Shown: positions 8,052 to 18,062, counted from the first letter of the stretch. The stretch: DNA of 64,000 nucleotides from Chryseobacterium ginsenosidimutans (GCF_030823405.1 NZ_JAUSXC010000001.1:2091001-2155000); one strand, 5' to 3'. The notes: generated by a model not told the origin, from the sequence alone. Made by a program: numbers and translations.

Positions 8052-10610
8052 ATGATTACAAATGAGATCAGAATTATGCGGGGCCCCAACATGTGGTCAC
8101 GTACTCACCACCGTCTTATTGTCATTAAATATGATCCTTTTGCAATTCCGGAAATGAACCCTGAAAAGCAGCAGTTGATTATTGATTATTTTCGTACAAA
8201 CTATCACTTTGAACATTGTCAAGACGAGTTCGGACTTTGTGTTTTGAGATATACTTTACACTTGGCTTCGATTTTACAGGGATCGTCATTTTATTATAAT
8301 ATAGTATCACCATCGCCAGGAATTTTCTACGGACTCATGGAATATGAGATCGAAGAAGTCGGTATGGAGGCACTAAAATTGGCGTCAGATATTATACGAT
8401 CACTATCTGCAAATGAAATCCCGATTACATTTAGCAAAGCTCAGCAGCAGGTTCAGGATATTCACCGTCAATATAGTGAAGGCCCTACAAGTTCAATGAT
8501 TATTGAAGCCGCGAGAAAACGAAATATTCCTGTAAGTACGGGACCGGCGGGATATACCATCTTAGGGTATGGCAGAAACCAAAAAAGAATAAGTGCTGCC
8601 ATTTGTCACCATACTCCCTTTATTGCCGTAGATATTGCTTGTGATAAAGAAGACACAAAGGAATTCTTAAAAAGCGCCTATCTACCTGTTCCTGATGGCA
8701 GATTAGTACAGAATGAAAGTGAACTCTTATCAATTGCGGAACAGATAGGATATCCGTTAGTCACAAAGCCTTTTAATGGTAACCAGGGAAGAAACGTGAC
8801 TTGTAGTATTAATACCTTTGAAGAACTTCTCATTGGATTTCAATGTGCAAGGGAAATATCAAAATCTGTAGTTGTTGAAAAAGAAATTAAAGGCTATGAT
8901 TACCGAATATTGGTCATCGGAAATAAATTCGTTGCCGCTTCATTACGGCAGCCCGCTTCTGTTGTCGGTGATGGCTTTTCAACGATTGCCGAGCTCGTAG
9001 AAAATGAAAATCGCAATCCTTTGCGAGGGAATGGTCATGAAAATGTTTTAACAAAAATCAGCTTAGATTCTGTTACGGAATTACATCTCCAAAAACAAGG
9101 ACTGGAATTGCATTCTGTTCCTGCAAGAGGACAGCAAATATTTTTAAGACCCACAGCTAATTTAAGTACAGGTGGTACGGCAGAAGATGTTACAGATCTG
9201 GTGCATCCATCTAATATATTATTGGCAGAAAAAGCATCAAGAGCCATTGGCCTGGATATCTGCGGTATCGATATCATAAGTCCGGATATCACGCAGCCTC
9301 TTGCTGAAAATGGCGGTGCCATTATAGAAGTAAATGCAGCTCCGGGACTGAGAATGCATAAGTATCCAACAAAAGGAATTCCTCGTGAAGTAGGTGAACC
9401 GATAGTGGAATTAATGTTTCCGCAGGGAAATGACGGAAGAATTCCTATCGTTGCAATTACCGGAACAAACGGTAAAACAACCACGACCAGACTGATGGCA
9501 CATTTGGCGGCTTTCGCAGGATATAACGTGGGATTTAGTTCAACTGATGGTATTTATATAGGAAATGAGAGAATGAAAATCGGTGATTGTTCCGGTCCAC
9601 ACAGTACGCGTACCATATTACAGGATACATCCGTTGACTTTGCGGTGCTTGAATGTGCACGCGGTGGAATTATCAGGTCAGGACTTGGATTCGACCAGTG
9701 CGATATTGCCATTGTCACAAATGTTGCCGCTGATCATTTGGGATTAAAAGATATTTATACGGTAGAGGATCTTGCGAAGGTAAAAGCAGTGGTTCCCGGT
9801 TCGGTAAAGAAAAATGGCTGGGCTATTTTGAATGCAGGAGATGAACATGTGTATGCAATGAAAGATAAGGTGAAATGTAATGTTGCTCTGTTTTGTTCCG
9901 ATGAAAATAATACGAACCTTCAGGAACATATAAAAAATGGCGGCTATGCAGTATATGCAGACAGCCACCGCGATATTTTTATTTACAATGGTAACCATAA
10001 AATGTTCGTTTTTAATGTCATTGATGTGCCCATTACCCGTAATGGGAAAGCGGAATTTATGACTGAAAATTTACTGCCTGTAGTTTTGGCCGCCTATTTT
10101 TCAGGAATTAAGATGGAATATATCTCCTTGGCATTAAAGAGTTTTATTCCTAATGCAGAACAAACTCCCGGACGAATCAATGAATTCGAGATCAATGGCT
10201 TGAATGTTATAGTAGACTATGCCCACAATCCTCACGGTCTGAAAGCACTCGCAGGATATCTTAAACATATTACGGGGAGAAAACTCGGGATTATTACTGT
10301 ACCAGGTGACCGTCGCGATAATGATATTATTGAATTCGGGCAGATTGCAGCCTCAATGTATGATGATATTATTATCAAATTTGATCGTGATACGAGAGGC
10401 CGAAGTGCAGAATCGATCGTTGAGCTTTTAGGAAGGGGAATTAACGATATCAAGCCTGAGTTGGAATATAAAGTCATTGCAGATACCCAAACTGCCATTC
10501 ACTTTGCTATTGATAACGCAGAGAAGGGGAGCTACGTTGTTATTTGTGCGGACGATGCCATCCATACATTAAAGGTCACGCAGAATGTTGCTCAGCTTTA
10601 TCAAGAGTAA
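8052..10610 (+). CDS. cphA: Cyanophycin synthetase
   Basis: An 852-residue enzyme, close to the usual 870, that polymerises aspartate and arginine into the nitrogen-storage polymer cyanophycin using ATP. The N-terminus IRIMRGPNMWS is the family hallmark. An ATP-grasp domain spans roughly residues 160-460 (PLVTKPFNGNQGRNV binding loop; GIDIISPDI and IIEVNAAPGLRMH metal-binding region) and adds arginine or aspartate to the chain. The Mur-ligase-like domain starts with P-loop VAITGTNGKTTTTRL at about 467 and has the LECARGGIIRSGL and DYAHNPHG motifs. The ATG at 8052 is chosen because it gives the conserved N-terminus. No cyanophycinase gene is visible in this window, so degradation must be encoded elsewhere or be absent. 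Confidence 0.96.
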   Translation: MITNEIRIMRGPNMWSRTHHRLIVIKYDPFAIPEMNPEKQQLIIDYFRTNYHFEHCQDEFGLCVLRYTLHLASILQGSSFYYNIVSPSPGIFYGLMEYEIEEVGMEALKLASDIIRSLSANEIPITFSKAQQQVQDIHRQYSEGPTSSMIIEAARKRNIPVSTGPAGYTILGYGRNQKRISAAICHHTPFIAVDIACDKEDTKEFLKSAYLPVPDGRLVQNESELLSIAEQIGYPLVTKPFNGNQGRNVTCSINTFEELLIGFQCAREISKSVVVEKEIKGYDYRILVIGNKFVAASLRQPASVVGDGFSTIAELVENENRNPLRGNGHENVLTKISLDSVTELHLQKQGLELHSVPARGQQIFLRPTANLSTGGTAEDVTDLVHPSNILLAEKASRAIGLDICGIDIISPDITQPLAENGGAIIEVNAAPGLRMHKYPTKGIPREVGEPIVELMFPQGNDGRIPIVAITGTNGKTTTTRLMAHLAAFAGYNVGFSSTDGIYIGNERMKIGDCSGPHSTRTILQDTSVDFAVLECARGGIIRSGLGFDQCDIAIVTNVAADHLGLKDIYTVEDLAKVKAVVPGSVKKNGWAILNAGDEHVYAMKDKVKCNVALFCSDENNTNLQEHIKNGGYAVYADSHRDIFIYNGNHKMFVFNVIDVPITRNGKAEFMTENLLPVVLAAYFSGIKMEYISLALKSFIPNAEQTPGRINEFEINGLNVIVDYAHNPHGLKALAGYLKHITGRKLGIITVPGDRRDNDIIEFGQIAASMYDDIIIKFDRDTRGRSAESIVELLGRGINDIKPELEYKVIADTQTAIHFAIDNAEKGSYVVICADDAIHTLKVTQNVAQLYQE

Positions 10611-10840
10611 ATTTAGTATGTGATTTTCGAATTTTTTTGTAACAATTACTTTGATGATCATTTTACTGCTTCAAATCAGAAGGAAAAGGTTAAATCAGTT
10701 ATTAATTTTATATGAAAAGTATTATTCTACAATGATTACGACAACTATTAACTCCAAACTCAGAGAAAGGAAAAGCAAAGTGATGAGTAAACAGGTCCAA
10801 ATTCGCTTCAATAAAAAACAAAAAATTGTAACTTTGGTTT

Positions 10841-11713
10841 ATGGATCAGATGAAAACCTTTTCACTTTTACGACACAGCAGGCTTTTCTCGGTACCCGAC
10901 AGCAAAAAAGATTATCTTTTTGTAGGATCTTCGGATCATCCGTATTATGAAGAGCCGTATCGGGCTGAAAGCTATGCGATTGCGTATATTAAAGAAGGCG
11001 GGGTAAGACTTAATGCCGGATTGTCTTCCTGGGAGGTTCAAGCGCCCGCAATTATTACGCTGGGGCCTTCTGTGATTCGATATTTCACCAAAAACAGCGA
11101 ACATCTCAAGATGGATGTTATCTTTTTTAAAGATTCATTTTTACTGGAGCGGTATGCAGATCTTTTTTTTCTTTTTAAATATGATTTTTTCGGTAATAAT
11201 GGACTTCATGTCTTGCCATTGAAAGAATCTTATTATACCAAAATCAATACAATTTATGAGCTCATTCAGTTGACTCAGTTGGCAGGAGGTTATCATGAAA
11301 GCGAGCTTGTCCGCAACTACATTTTTGCGTTGGTCTATGAACTTGATTCCTATTACAGACAATTGAGTTCGGAAGCTTCATCTTCATTAAATGATCAGCA
11401 TCCCTTATTTACAAAATTCAGAAAGTTGTTGAACGCTAATTATATGACCGAGCATAAGCTTGACTTTTATGCAAATCAACTGTATTTGACACCAAAATCG
11501 TTATCGGCAGCCATCAAAAAATATACGGGAAAATCAGCAGGAAAATGGATTGACGATGCCATTATTCTGGAAGCTAAAGTTTTACTCCAAAACAAAACGC
11601 TTACTGTTTCTCAAATCAGCGGAATGCTGAATTTCTCGGATCAATCTGTTTTTGGAAAATTTTTCAGAGCCAATACAGGCGTTTCCCCAATCGAATACAG
11701 GAAAAGATTTTAA
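10841..11713 (+). CDS. AraC-family transcriptional regulator
   Basis: A 290-residue AraC regulator, upstream of and co-oriented with the TolC/HlyD/MFS efflux operon, and so the likely regulator of that operon. N-terminal ligand-binding domain ~residues 20-170 (cupin-like strands such as YAIAYIKEGGVRLNAG). C-terminal HTH region ~195-290 with LDFYANQLYLTPKSLSAAIKK and LTVSQISGMLNFSDQSVFGKF followed by FRANTGVSPIEYRK. The ATG at 10841 has a second candidate 9 nt later (MKTFSLL); either fits. Confidence 0.9.
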   Translation: MDQMKTFSLLRHSRLFSVPDSKKDYLFVGSSDHPYYEEPYRAESYAIAYIKEGGVRLNAGLSSWEVQAPAIITLGPSVIRYFTKNSEHLKMDVIFFKDSFLLERYADLFFLFKYDFFGNNGLHVLPLKESYYTKINTIYELIQLTQLAGGYHESELVRNYIFALVYELDSYYRQLSSEASSSLNDQHPLFTKFRKLLNANYMTEHKLDFYANQLYLTPKSLSAAIKKYTGKSAGKWIDDAIILEAKVLLQNKTLTVSQISGMLNFSDQSVFGKFFRANTGVSPIEYRKRF

Positions 11714-11764
11714 TTTTCATTTTTCGTAATTAAATAAAATTAAGCCATTTCGACGAATGTTGAA

Positions 11765-11786
11765 GGTGAAAGGTCTACTTTTCACC
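11765..11786. repeat. Inverted repeat upstream of the efflux operon
   Basis: GGTGAAA and TTTCACC, 8 nt apart, lie in the 123-bp gap between the AraC gene and the tolC-like gene. It could be a weak hairpin or a palindromic operator. There is no T-run suited to termination. Confidence 0.3.
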
Positions 11787-11836
11787 CTGAATTTGTAGGA
11801 ATTTTGTCTAACAAAAATTAAATAAAAATTTGAGTT

Positions 11837-13219
11837 ATGACAAGATCAATATTTTACAGTTTGTCACTTCACATAAAAGAGCAGGCTGTTCATCAGAAGA
11901 AATTATTTTCATCAGTAATTTGGCAATTTCTTTTTTTATTGTTTCCGATAATAGGATTTGCCCAAGAAGAAAAATATAAACTTACCCTCGCGGAAGCCAT
12001 ACAGTTTGCAAAAACCCAGAACAAATCTGTTCAGGCAACACAAATCGAAGAATCGGCTGTGGCTGCGGATCGGAAAGATGTATATAAAGCTGCTTTACCG
12101 GTCATTAATACCGGAACTTCATATCAACGTTTCTCAGGGTTGACTCTGTTTACAGACGGGTTGAGCAATTCAAGGACCGAACAACGAAAACCAAGTTCCA
12201 ATTCTGCTAATCTGGGAATTGATGTTTTGTTTAATATTTATAGTGGTGGCAAACAAAAAGCCTTGCAGGAAGAGCAAAATTCACGCTTAAAATTAGCAAC
12301 GTTAAACTCTTTGGATACTTCGGGAAATATTGCTTTTCAAACGGCAAGTCAATATCTTGATCTCGTAAAGCTTTATGAATTGAAAAAATTTATCCTTGAT
12401 CAGCTTAAAAGATCGCAGGCAAGATTGAGCAATATTAATTCATTGTACAAAAATCAAAAAGTTACGAAAAGTGATCTTCTTCGGGCGCAGGTTACTTTGT
12501 CGAATGTTGAACTTTCCTTACAGCAAACTCAAAACGACATTTCAATTGCGAACGAAAAATTAGACATTTTAATGAATATTCCTGATTCTGTCATCATCTC
12601 ACCAATCGATTCTGCGGGAATCACTAAACCGGAAATTAAATCGCTTTTACCATTTGTTGAAGGAATTGAAAGATCTTCTTTCGGTGTTCAAAAAACGGCT
12701 GAAAATGTAGAATTGCAACGTGCAAGAGTAAAAGCAGTCCGAAGCAATAATTTACCGAGTTTGAGTTTTTACAGCGCTTACGGACTCAATTATCCGAATT
12801 ATCTGTTCTTTCCGCCGGTTGATCAGGCATATTCCATAGGTTTTGTCGGGTTGAAATTGCAATATAATATTTCATCAATTTATCAGAATAAAGACAAGTT
12901 AGTTGCCGCAAAATTACGTGTCAAAGAATTGGAAACAGAGCATGAAGCTCACAGTGATAATATTCGCGCAGAAATAAAATCGTATTATATTAAATATGGT
13001 GAAGCGCTTAACAGAATTTCAGTAAATGAAGAAGCAGTAGAACAGGCAAAAGTGAATTATGGGATTGTAAACAGCAGATATTTGAACCAGCTTTCATTAT
13101 TAACGGATTTGCTGGATGCTGATAATCTCTATCAGGAATCAAGATTAAATCTTGTAAAAGCACAAACCGATGCACTGACAATTTACTATCATATTTTATA
13201 TACAAGTGGAAATTTATAA
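11837..13219 (+). CDS. TolC-like outer-membrane efflux protein
   Basis: A 460-residue outer-membrane factor. A signal peptide ends near residue 41 (FPIIGFAQ, after an unusually long positive N-region), then YKLTLAEAIQFAKTQNKSVQ opens the first of two TolC repeats, each rich in long alpha-helices (coiled coil) ending in GALA/LLDADNLYQESR-type turns. TolC proteins trimerise to a channel-tunnel across outer membrane and periplasm. First gene of a three-gene operon (24-nt and 2-nt gaps) with an HlyD-type adaptor and an MFS pump, making a complete tripartite EmrAB-TolC-type exporter for drugs or other small amphiphiles. Confidence 0.93.
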   Translation: MTRSIFYSLSLHIKEQAVHQKKLFSSVIWQFLFLLFPIIGFAQEEKYKLTLAEAIQFAKTQNKSVQATQIEESAVAADRKDVYKAALPVINTGTSYQRFSGLTLFTDGLSNSRTEQRKPSSNSANLGIDVLFNIYSGGKQKALQEEQNSRLKLATLNSLDTSGNIAFQTASQYLDLVKLYELKKFILDQLKRSQARLSNINSLYKNQKVTKSDLLRAQVTLSNVELSLQQTQNDISIANEKLDILMNIPDSVIISPIDSAGITKPEIKSLLPFVEGIERSSFGVQKTAENVELQRARVKAVRSNNLPSLSFYSAYGLNYPNYLFFPPVDQAYSIGFVGLKLQYNISSIYQNKDKLVAAKLRVKELETEHEAHSDNIRAEIKSYYIKYGEALNRISVNEEAVEQAKVNYGIVNSRYLNQLSLLTDLLDADNLYQESRLNLVKAQTDALTIYYHILYTSGNL

Positions 13220-13242
13220 AGAAAAAATTAACAATAAAAGAA

Positions 13243-14286
13243 ATGGAAAAAAATCATTATAAAACACATCCCGGAAATATCCTGATTAAAATGGTATCAA
13301 TAATCCTGGTTTTAGCAGGGGGAGCATATTTTTTTAACTATCTGAAATACAGCAAAGATTACGAAGAAACAAATGACGCTCAGATCGAATCTTACATCAA
13401 TCCGGTTTCTGCGAGAGCGGGAGGATATATTCAACATGTTCTTTTTAATGAACATCAATTGGTGAAAAAGGGCGACACATTGGTAATATTGGACAACAGT
13501 GAATACCTTGCTCAGCTGCAATCTGCAGAAGCATCTTTCGATGATGCACGGGCTCAGTTGACCGTACTTTCAGCGACTATTTACTCTGCTGAATTTGGAA
13601 CGGAAATAAATAATGATCAGATAAAAGGTGCCCAAGCAAAATACATTCAACAACAACAGGATATTTCCCGTTACGAGAATTTGGTAAGAGAAGAAGCGGC
13701 AACGGGAGCTGAACTCGAGCAAGTTAAAGCCCGTTACGACGTTGCAGAAAGCGATTACAGCGCCGCCCAACACGGACTCACAACCAACGAAGCAAAAATA
13801 GCAGAATTAAAAACGCACTTTGCTCTCTTACAGGCAGATATCAAAAGAAAAGAAGCCGCTTTGAAACTGGCAAGACTTAATTTATCTTATACCATCATCC
13901 GCGCACCGTATTCAGGAAGATTAGGACGTAAAAATATTTTGGAAGGTCAGCAGATACAACCCGGACAGCCGTTGGTAAGCATTATCAACGAAAAGGAAAA
14001 ATGGATCACCGCAAATTATAAAGAAACTCAGGTAGCAGATATGTACATCGGGCAACCCGCAGAAATCCGTGTAGACGCGATCGATGGGAAAGTCTTTAAA
14101 GGAAAAATTGTGGCAATTGCAGGTTCTACAGGATCCCGTTTTTCACTTTTACCACCGGATAACTCGACGGGTAATTTTGTGAAAATCATCCAGCGTGTAC
14201 CTGTAAAAATAGAGTTTTCAGATAAAAATGCAGACCGCGTGGTTCCAGGCATGAATGTAACAGTTTCCGTTAGAAAAAAATCTTAA
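13243..14286 (+). CDS. HlyD/EmrA-type periplasmic adaptor protein
   Basis: A 347-residue membrane fusion protein: one N-terminal membrane anchor (residues ~13-33, IKMVSIILVLAGGAYFF), a beta-barrel/lipoyl half (GGYIQHVLFNEHQLVKKGDTL), a long helical hairpin with Q-rich coiled coil (~80-215), then the second lipoyl half (YTIIRAPYSGRLGRKNILEGQ) and a beta-barrel domain (ITANYKETQVADMYIGQPAEI). It links the MFS pump in the inner membrane with the TolC-like channel. Tightly packed between those two genes (2 nt before the MFS start). Confidence 0.94.
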   Translation: MEKNHYKTHPGNILIKMVSIILVLAGGAYFFNYLKYSKDYEETNDAQIESYINPVSARAGGYIQHVLFNEHQLVKKGDTLVILDNSEYLAQLQSAEASFDDARAQLTVLSATIYSAEFGTEINNDQIKGAQAKYIQQQQDISRYENLVREEAATGAELEQVKARYDVAESDYSAAQHGLTTNEAKIAELKTHFALLQADIKRKEAALKLARLNLSYTIIRAPYSGRLGRKNILEGQQIQPGQPLVSIINEKEKWITANYKETQVADMYIGQPAEIRVDAIDGKVFKGKIVAIAGSTGSRFSLLPPDNSTGNFVKIIQRVPVKIEFSDKNADRVVPGMNVTVSVRKKS

Positions 14287-14288
14287 TT

Positions 14289-15899
14289 ATGAAATCAGTT
14301 TATTTTAAAGATTGGACGACAGGTTGGGAGTGGGGTACTCGTATCACTTTGTTTTTCTTACTGTTATCGGCTTTGGTGGAGTTGGGAATGTTTGTGCTGA
14401 CTCAAAATTATCTGGTTTCGTATCTGGGAGCGCAGCCGGAAGATATCTGGTTTGCTGTAATGGTAACTTACGCAGGAATTATCACGATTTTACCCATCCA
14501 GTTTCGTTTTTTAAGGTATTTTGAAACGCGCAGTTATATGTTGTTTAATATCATAATGTCGATACTGCTCAATATTGTCTGCCTTTACAGTCAGGATATT
14601 TTTTTGTTTTTTGTGATCAGGTTTTTTCAGGGAATTTTTGCAGGAAACGTAATTGTCTGTACTTTAACATTAATCTTTTCACGTTTGCATCCGGAGCGTT
14701 CCCGATCGATCGGTTCGGCAGTTTTTTACGGCACAATGTTGAGTAATACCGTTTTGATTGCATTGGTTGCCGGAGTCGTCGTAGAATCAGCGGACTGGAA
14801 ATTGACTTATTATTGCCTTATTTTATTTCAGGTGTTGATGCTGGCTTTGGTTTTGTTATTATTAAAAAGGAAAACAGGAATTAAACGCTATCCTTTGTAT
14901 CAGGTCGACTGGTCGGGAATGGTCATTTTTGGATTTACGGCTCTTTCTGTGGCTTATACGATTCTTTACGGTTCAAAATATTATTGGTTTGAAGATCCTC
15001 GTATCTGTTGGAGTGCTTTTGCGGGCGTAGTCGGAATTTTGTTATTTATATACAGGCAAAACATTGCAAAAAGGCCTGTGGTGCATCTTGGTGTATTTAG
15101 ATCACGTAATTTCCTTATCGGTCTCTGTCTTCTGGCAATTTATTACGGTGGAAAAGACAGCATGAATCTCATCTACAATTATGCGGGTGGAATCTTAAAA
15201 TGGAATACATTAAGTATCATTTTATTGGCAGCTTGTAATTTAGCCGGAATTGTCATATTCCTGTTATTTTCTATTCGTTTGATTGTTTTGAAAAACGTTT
15301 CTGTGACAGCTTTTTTTGCTCCCGGATTTGCTCTGTTGGGAGTTTTTAATGTGTGGATGTCTTTTTTCTTAACCCCGGATCTATCTTTTACGGATTTGTT
15401 GGTGCCAATATTTTTGCAGGGTGCGGCTTCAGGACTTTTATTTGTTCCGATTATGATTTTTGTGCTTTCATCGGCCCCGGGACATACAGGAACGACAGGT
15501 CTGATCATCGCAGCTTATACACGATTTACCGCGACATTGAATTCGTTTGCGGGATTTTATAATTTACAACTCTATTTTAATCAATATTTTAAAGAAGGAT
15601 TTCTTAGTTATATTACAACTGAAAATCAAAATGTTATAGACCGTCTGAATTTCTACAAAGGTCTCTATATTTCAAAAGGTTTTTTACCAGATCAGGCTTC
15701 TGCACTGGCAAATTCAGCAATTGCACAAAGTTTAGCGCAGCAAAGCCAGTTATTGACAAATCGGGCTATATTTATGATATTTGGGGTTTCATTATTAGCT
15801 GTAGCAATTTTAATTGTAATCATTCCGATTGTTTATAAGATTTTTGTCTTTTACAGAAATAAGAAAAAATTATCTGAAGAATTGCCTTCGTCTGTTTAG
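14289..15899 (+). CDS. MFS efflux transporter (DHA2/EmrB-like)
   Basis: A 536-residue integral membrane protein with about 14 hydrophobic segments, the number typical of the DHA2 drug:proton antiporter branch of the major facilitator superfamily. Loop motifs are degenerate; the segment VIRFFQGIFAGNVIVCTL resembles helix 4, and FARGxxG-like motif A is weak. Third gene of the efflux operon with the HlyD adaptor and TolC channel. It probably extrudes hydrophobic drugs, dyes or fatty acids in exchange for protons; the substrate is not predictable. Sequence after the stop shows no obvious terminator before the convergent response regulator gene. Confidence 0.9.
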   Translation: MKSVYFKDWTTGWEWGTRITLFFLLLSALVELGMFVLTQNYLVSYLGAQPEDIWFAVMVTYAGIITILPIQFRFLRYFETRSYMLFNIIMSILLNIVCLYSQDIFLFFVIRFFQGIFAGNVIVCTLTLIFSRLHPERSRSIGSAVFYGTMLSNTVLIALVAGVVVESADWKLTYYCLILFQVLMLALVLLLLKRKTGIKRYPLYQVDWSGMVIFGFTALSVAYTILYGSKYYWFEDPRICWSAFAGVVGILLFIYRQNIAKRPVVHLGVFRSRNFLIGLCLLAIYYGGKDSMNLIYNYAGGILKWNTLSIILLAACNLAGIVIFLLFSIRLIVLKNVSVTAFFAPGFALLGVFNVWMSFFLTPDLSFTDLLVPIFLQGAASGLLFVPIMIFVLSSAPGHTGTTGLIIAAYTRFTATLNSFAGFYNLQLYFNQYFKEGFLSYITTENQNVIDRLNFYKGLYISKGFLPDQASALANSAIAQSLAQQSQLLTNRAIFMIFGVSLLAVAILIVIIPIVYKIFVFYRNKKKLSEELPSSV

Positions 15900-15995
15900 A
15901 ATGGTCATCTTTCTTTAATAAAAATTACATCAATTACAATTTCGAAGCTGCATCAATTATAACCGATATTTGATATTAAAGTATATGCTACAAAT

Positions 15996-16685
15996 CTATT
16001 TTGGGACACCAAAGTCAACCTCAAAACCAATTCCTCTCACCGAGGCAATTTTTAATGCTGAGTCATAGATCAGGTATTTTCGGAGTTTGCTAATAAAGAC
16101 ATCAAGACTTCTGCCGGTAAAATAATCATTGGTTTCCCACAGATCGTTCAAAATATCATCACGTTTGATCAGTTGTTTATTATGTTTCAGTAAATATATC
16201 AACAGATCTTTCTCCCGAATGGTCAGGCGGGTATTTCCGTTAGGATGAATGAGTAAAAGTTTTTCGGCATCTAACATATAATCTCCAACTTTCATTTGAG
16301 TTTCATGGGTAATTGCAGCAGTTCTTTTCAGAATATTTCTAATTCTTAAAATTAATTCTTCAGGATCGCAAGGCTTGGCAAGATAGTCATCGGCACCAAT
16401 TTTTAAACCTGTCAATCGGTCGATTTTTTGATTTTTCGCCGTTAAAAATAGGAGAGGAAAGCTTGTTTTCTGTTTTAAAATGAGCTTTGCCAATGAAAAA
16501 CCATCCATGACTGGCATCATAATATCTAAAATCCCAATGTGATAGGGAAAATCTGAATTTAAAACAGGTACAACATCTTCCGGGTTCTGAAACCAGGTTA
16601 CCTCAAAATCTTCTAATTCCAGATATTGTTTCAGAATCATTCCAAAGTCGGCATCATCTTCTACCAGAAGGATTTTAGTATTCAT
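15996..16685 (-). CDS. OmpR/PhoB-family response regulator
   Basis: A 229-residue two-component regulator: receiver domain residues 1-120 with acidic pocket E9-D10-D11, phosphorylation site D54 in GILDIMMPVMDG and K103-type lysine in GADDYLAKPCDP, followed by a winged-helix DNA-binding domain (~130-225; GRSLDVFISKLRKYL recognition helix region). Such regulators bind direct repeats spaced 11 bp. Its start overlaps the end of the kinase gene by 11 nt, so the pair is co-translated. Three TTAACC boxes at an 11-bp period lie upstream of the kinase gene, in front of the divergent outer-membrane gene. Confidence 0.94.
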   Translation of the reverse strand: MNTKILLVEDDADFGMILKQYLELEDFEVTWFQNPEDVVPVLNSDFPYHIGILDIMMPVMDGFSLAKLILKQKTSFPLLFLTAKNQKIDRLTGLKIGADDYLAKPCDPEELILRIRNILKRTAAITHETQMKVGDYMLDAEKLLLIHPNGNTRLTIREKDLLIYLLKHNKQLIKRDDILNDLWETNDYFTGRSLDVFISKLRKYLIYDSALKIASVRGIGFEVDFGVPK

Positions 16686-17994
16686 AGGGCAATGTGATTT
16701 TAAATGTTGTTCCGGTATTTATTTCGCTTTTCAGATCTATTTTTCCTTGATATTTTGTAACGATTTTCTGCACAAAATACAGCCCTAATCCTAAACCTTT
16801 CGTATTGTGAATATTGTTGGACTGTATTCTGTAGAATTTTTCAAAAATATTTTTGAGTTCCTTTTTTGCAATACCTTCGCCGTTGTCGGATATTGTGATT
16901 TCGAGATTTCTTTCAACACTTTTTATATGAATATCGATCTTAGAAGCTCCATATTTGACACAGTTTTCACAGAGATTTTTAATAATCGTTTCCATAAGAT
17001 TTTTATCAAAAGGCAGTTCTTTTATAATATTGCTTTGCAGTTCAAAAGTATTTTTAGGATAAGTAAATGATAAGTCCTGAATAAAAAAATTCCAGTCTTC
17101 GGGTTGTATAGAAGTCATTTCATCAGTATTTTCTTCTTTGTGAAGTTGATGCAGGAGATTTTCCAGACGTACAATCTGCCGGTCAATTAAAGGTATTATA
17201 TCCTGATTTAAATTCTTTTTCAGCGTTTTAGAAGCTATTTTTAAAGTGGCAATAGGAGTTTTAAACTCATGCGAAATATTATCAACAATGGTATGCAAAA
17301 CCTCAATCTGCTTTTGTTGTTTAATTAAATTTTTAATAGTGAAAATATACAGTAGTAAAACGCTCGCAAGCAAAGCAATACAGCACAGAAAAAGAAGTGT
17401 TAACTCTCTGAATACAACACTTTTTATATTTAAAATCTCATATCCGGTGGTGCTTTTTAAAGAAAAGCTGTCATTTCTGGTCAGTGTTTTATCATCGGTA
17501 TTGGTCGATTTTGAGGTGGTTTCCCAGGTTCCGGTATTTAAGATTCCGGCTTTCTTTACCTTTTTTTCGGTTTCATAAATGACAATAGGCTTTTTTATAA
17601 GATTAGTCCTTGTGGGGTTGAAAATAATAGATGAATATTCAATCTTTACCGCCACTTCATAGCCTTCATTTTTAAACTGGCCGTCTACAAATTTGCTGAA
17701 AGCTTTTTCCGTATCAATTCTATTTTTATCAAAAAGATTCAAAAATTCATTTTTGGTTATTTCTTTGTTTTTAAAACGGACTAAAATTGCCTGTATAGAA
17801 TCATCCGGCGATTTTCTCATTCCTCCTTTGTCTTCTAATCGGTCTGTGTATTCTGTAAGTCTTTTGTGAACGTCACGATAAATTTCGCGTTCTTTTACCT
17901 GGTAGGTTTTATACATAAAATACCCCTGAATCACTAAAAGAAGCAGGAACAGGGTTGCAAAAAGAGCAATAAGATTTTTACTTTTCGAAATCAT
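16675..17994 (-). CDS. Two-component sensor histidine kinase
   Basis: A 439-residue membrane kinase: first transmembrane helix at residues 9-28, a periplasmic sensor domain of ~165 residues, second helix at 198-220, then HisKA with phospho-accepting H242 in NISHEFKTPIATL and a HATPase domain (N box NLCENCVKYGAS, G1 box ISDNGEGIAKKE, F box FEKFYR, G2 box GLGLGLYFV). It phosphorylates the response regulator encoded immediately downstream. The sensor domain is not one I recognise. The divergently transcribed outer-membrane gene is its most likely target. Confidence 0.94.
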   Translation of the reverse strand: MISKSKNLIALFATLFLLLLVIQGYFMYKTYQVKEREIYRDVHKRLTEYTDRLEDKGGMRKSPDDSIQAILVRFKNKEITKNEFLNLFDKNRIDTEKAFSKFVDGQFKNEGYEVAVKIEYSSIIFNPTRTNLIKKPIVIYETEKKVKKAGILNTGTWETTSKSTNTDDKTLTRNDSFSLKSTTGYEILNIKSVVFRELTLLFLCCIALLASVLLLYIFTIKNLIKQQKQIEVLHTIVDNISHEFKTPIATLKIASKTLKKNLNQDIIPLIDRQIVRLENLLHQLHKEENTDEMTSIQPEDWNFFIQDLSFTYPKNTFELQSNIIKELPFDKNLMETIIKNLCENCVKYGASKIDIHIKSVERNLEITISDNGEGIAKKELKNIFEKFYRIQSNNIHNTKGLGLGLYFVQKIVTKYQGKIDLKSEINTGTTFKITLPYEY

Positions 17995-18034
17995 TAAAAC
18001 AAAGATAAAGCATTCATCTTTTGCCCAACAGACA

Positions 18035-18062
18035 TTAACCCTTCGTTAACCTTCCATTAACC
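18035..18062 (+). promoter_or_regulatory. Response-regulator operator: three TTAACC boxes at 11-bp period
   Basis: TTAACC occurs at 18035, 18046 and 18057, exactly 11 bp apart, in the 141-bp region between the divergent kinase gene and the beta-barrel gene. OmpR/PhoB-type regulators bind such helically phased direct repeats. A near-match to the -7 element (GACTTTTG, 18084-18091) begins 21 bp after the last box, so activation of the 18136 gene is the natural reading; the site could also autoregulate the two-component operon. Confidence 0.6.

Noticed and set aside
10651..10950. 99-codon frame overlapping the AraC gene start
   Set aside because: No protein-like composition; its end lies within the AraC coding region in another frame, and the AraC start at 10841 is clear.
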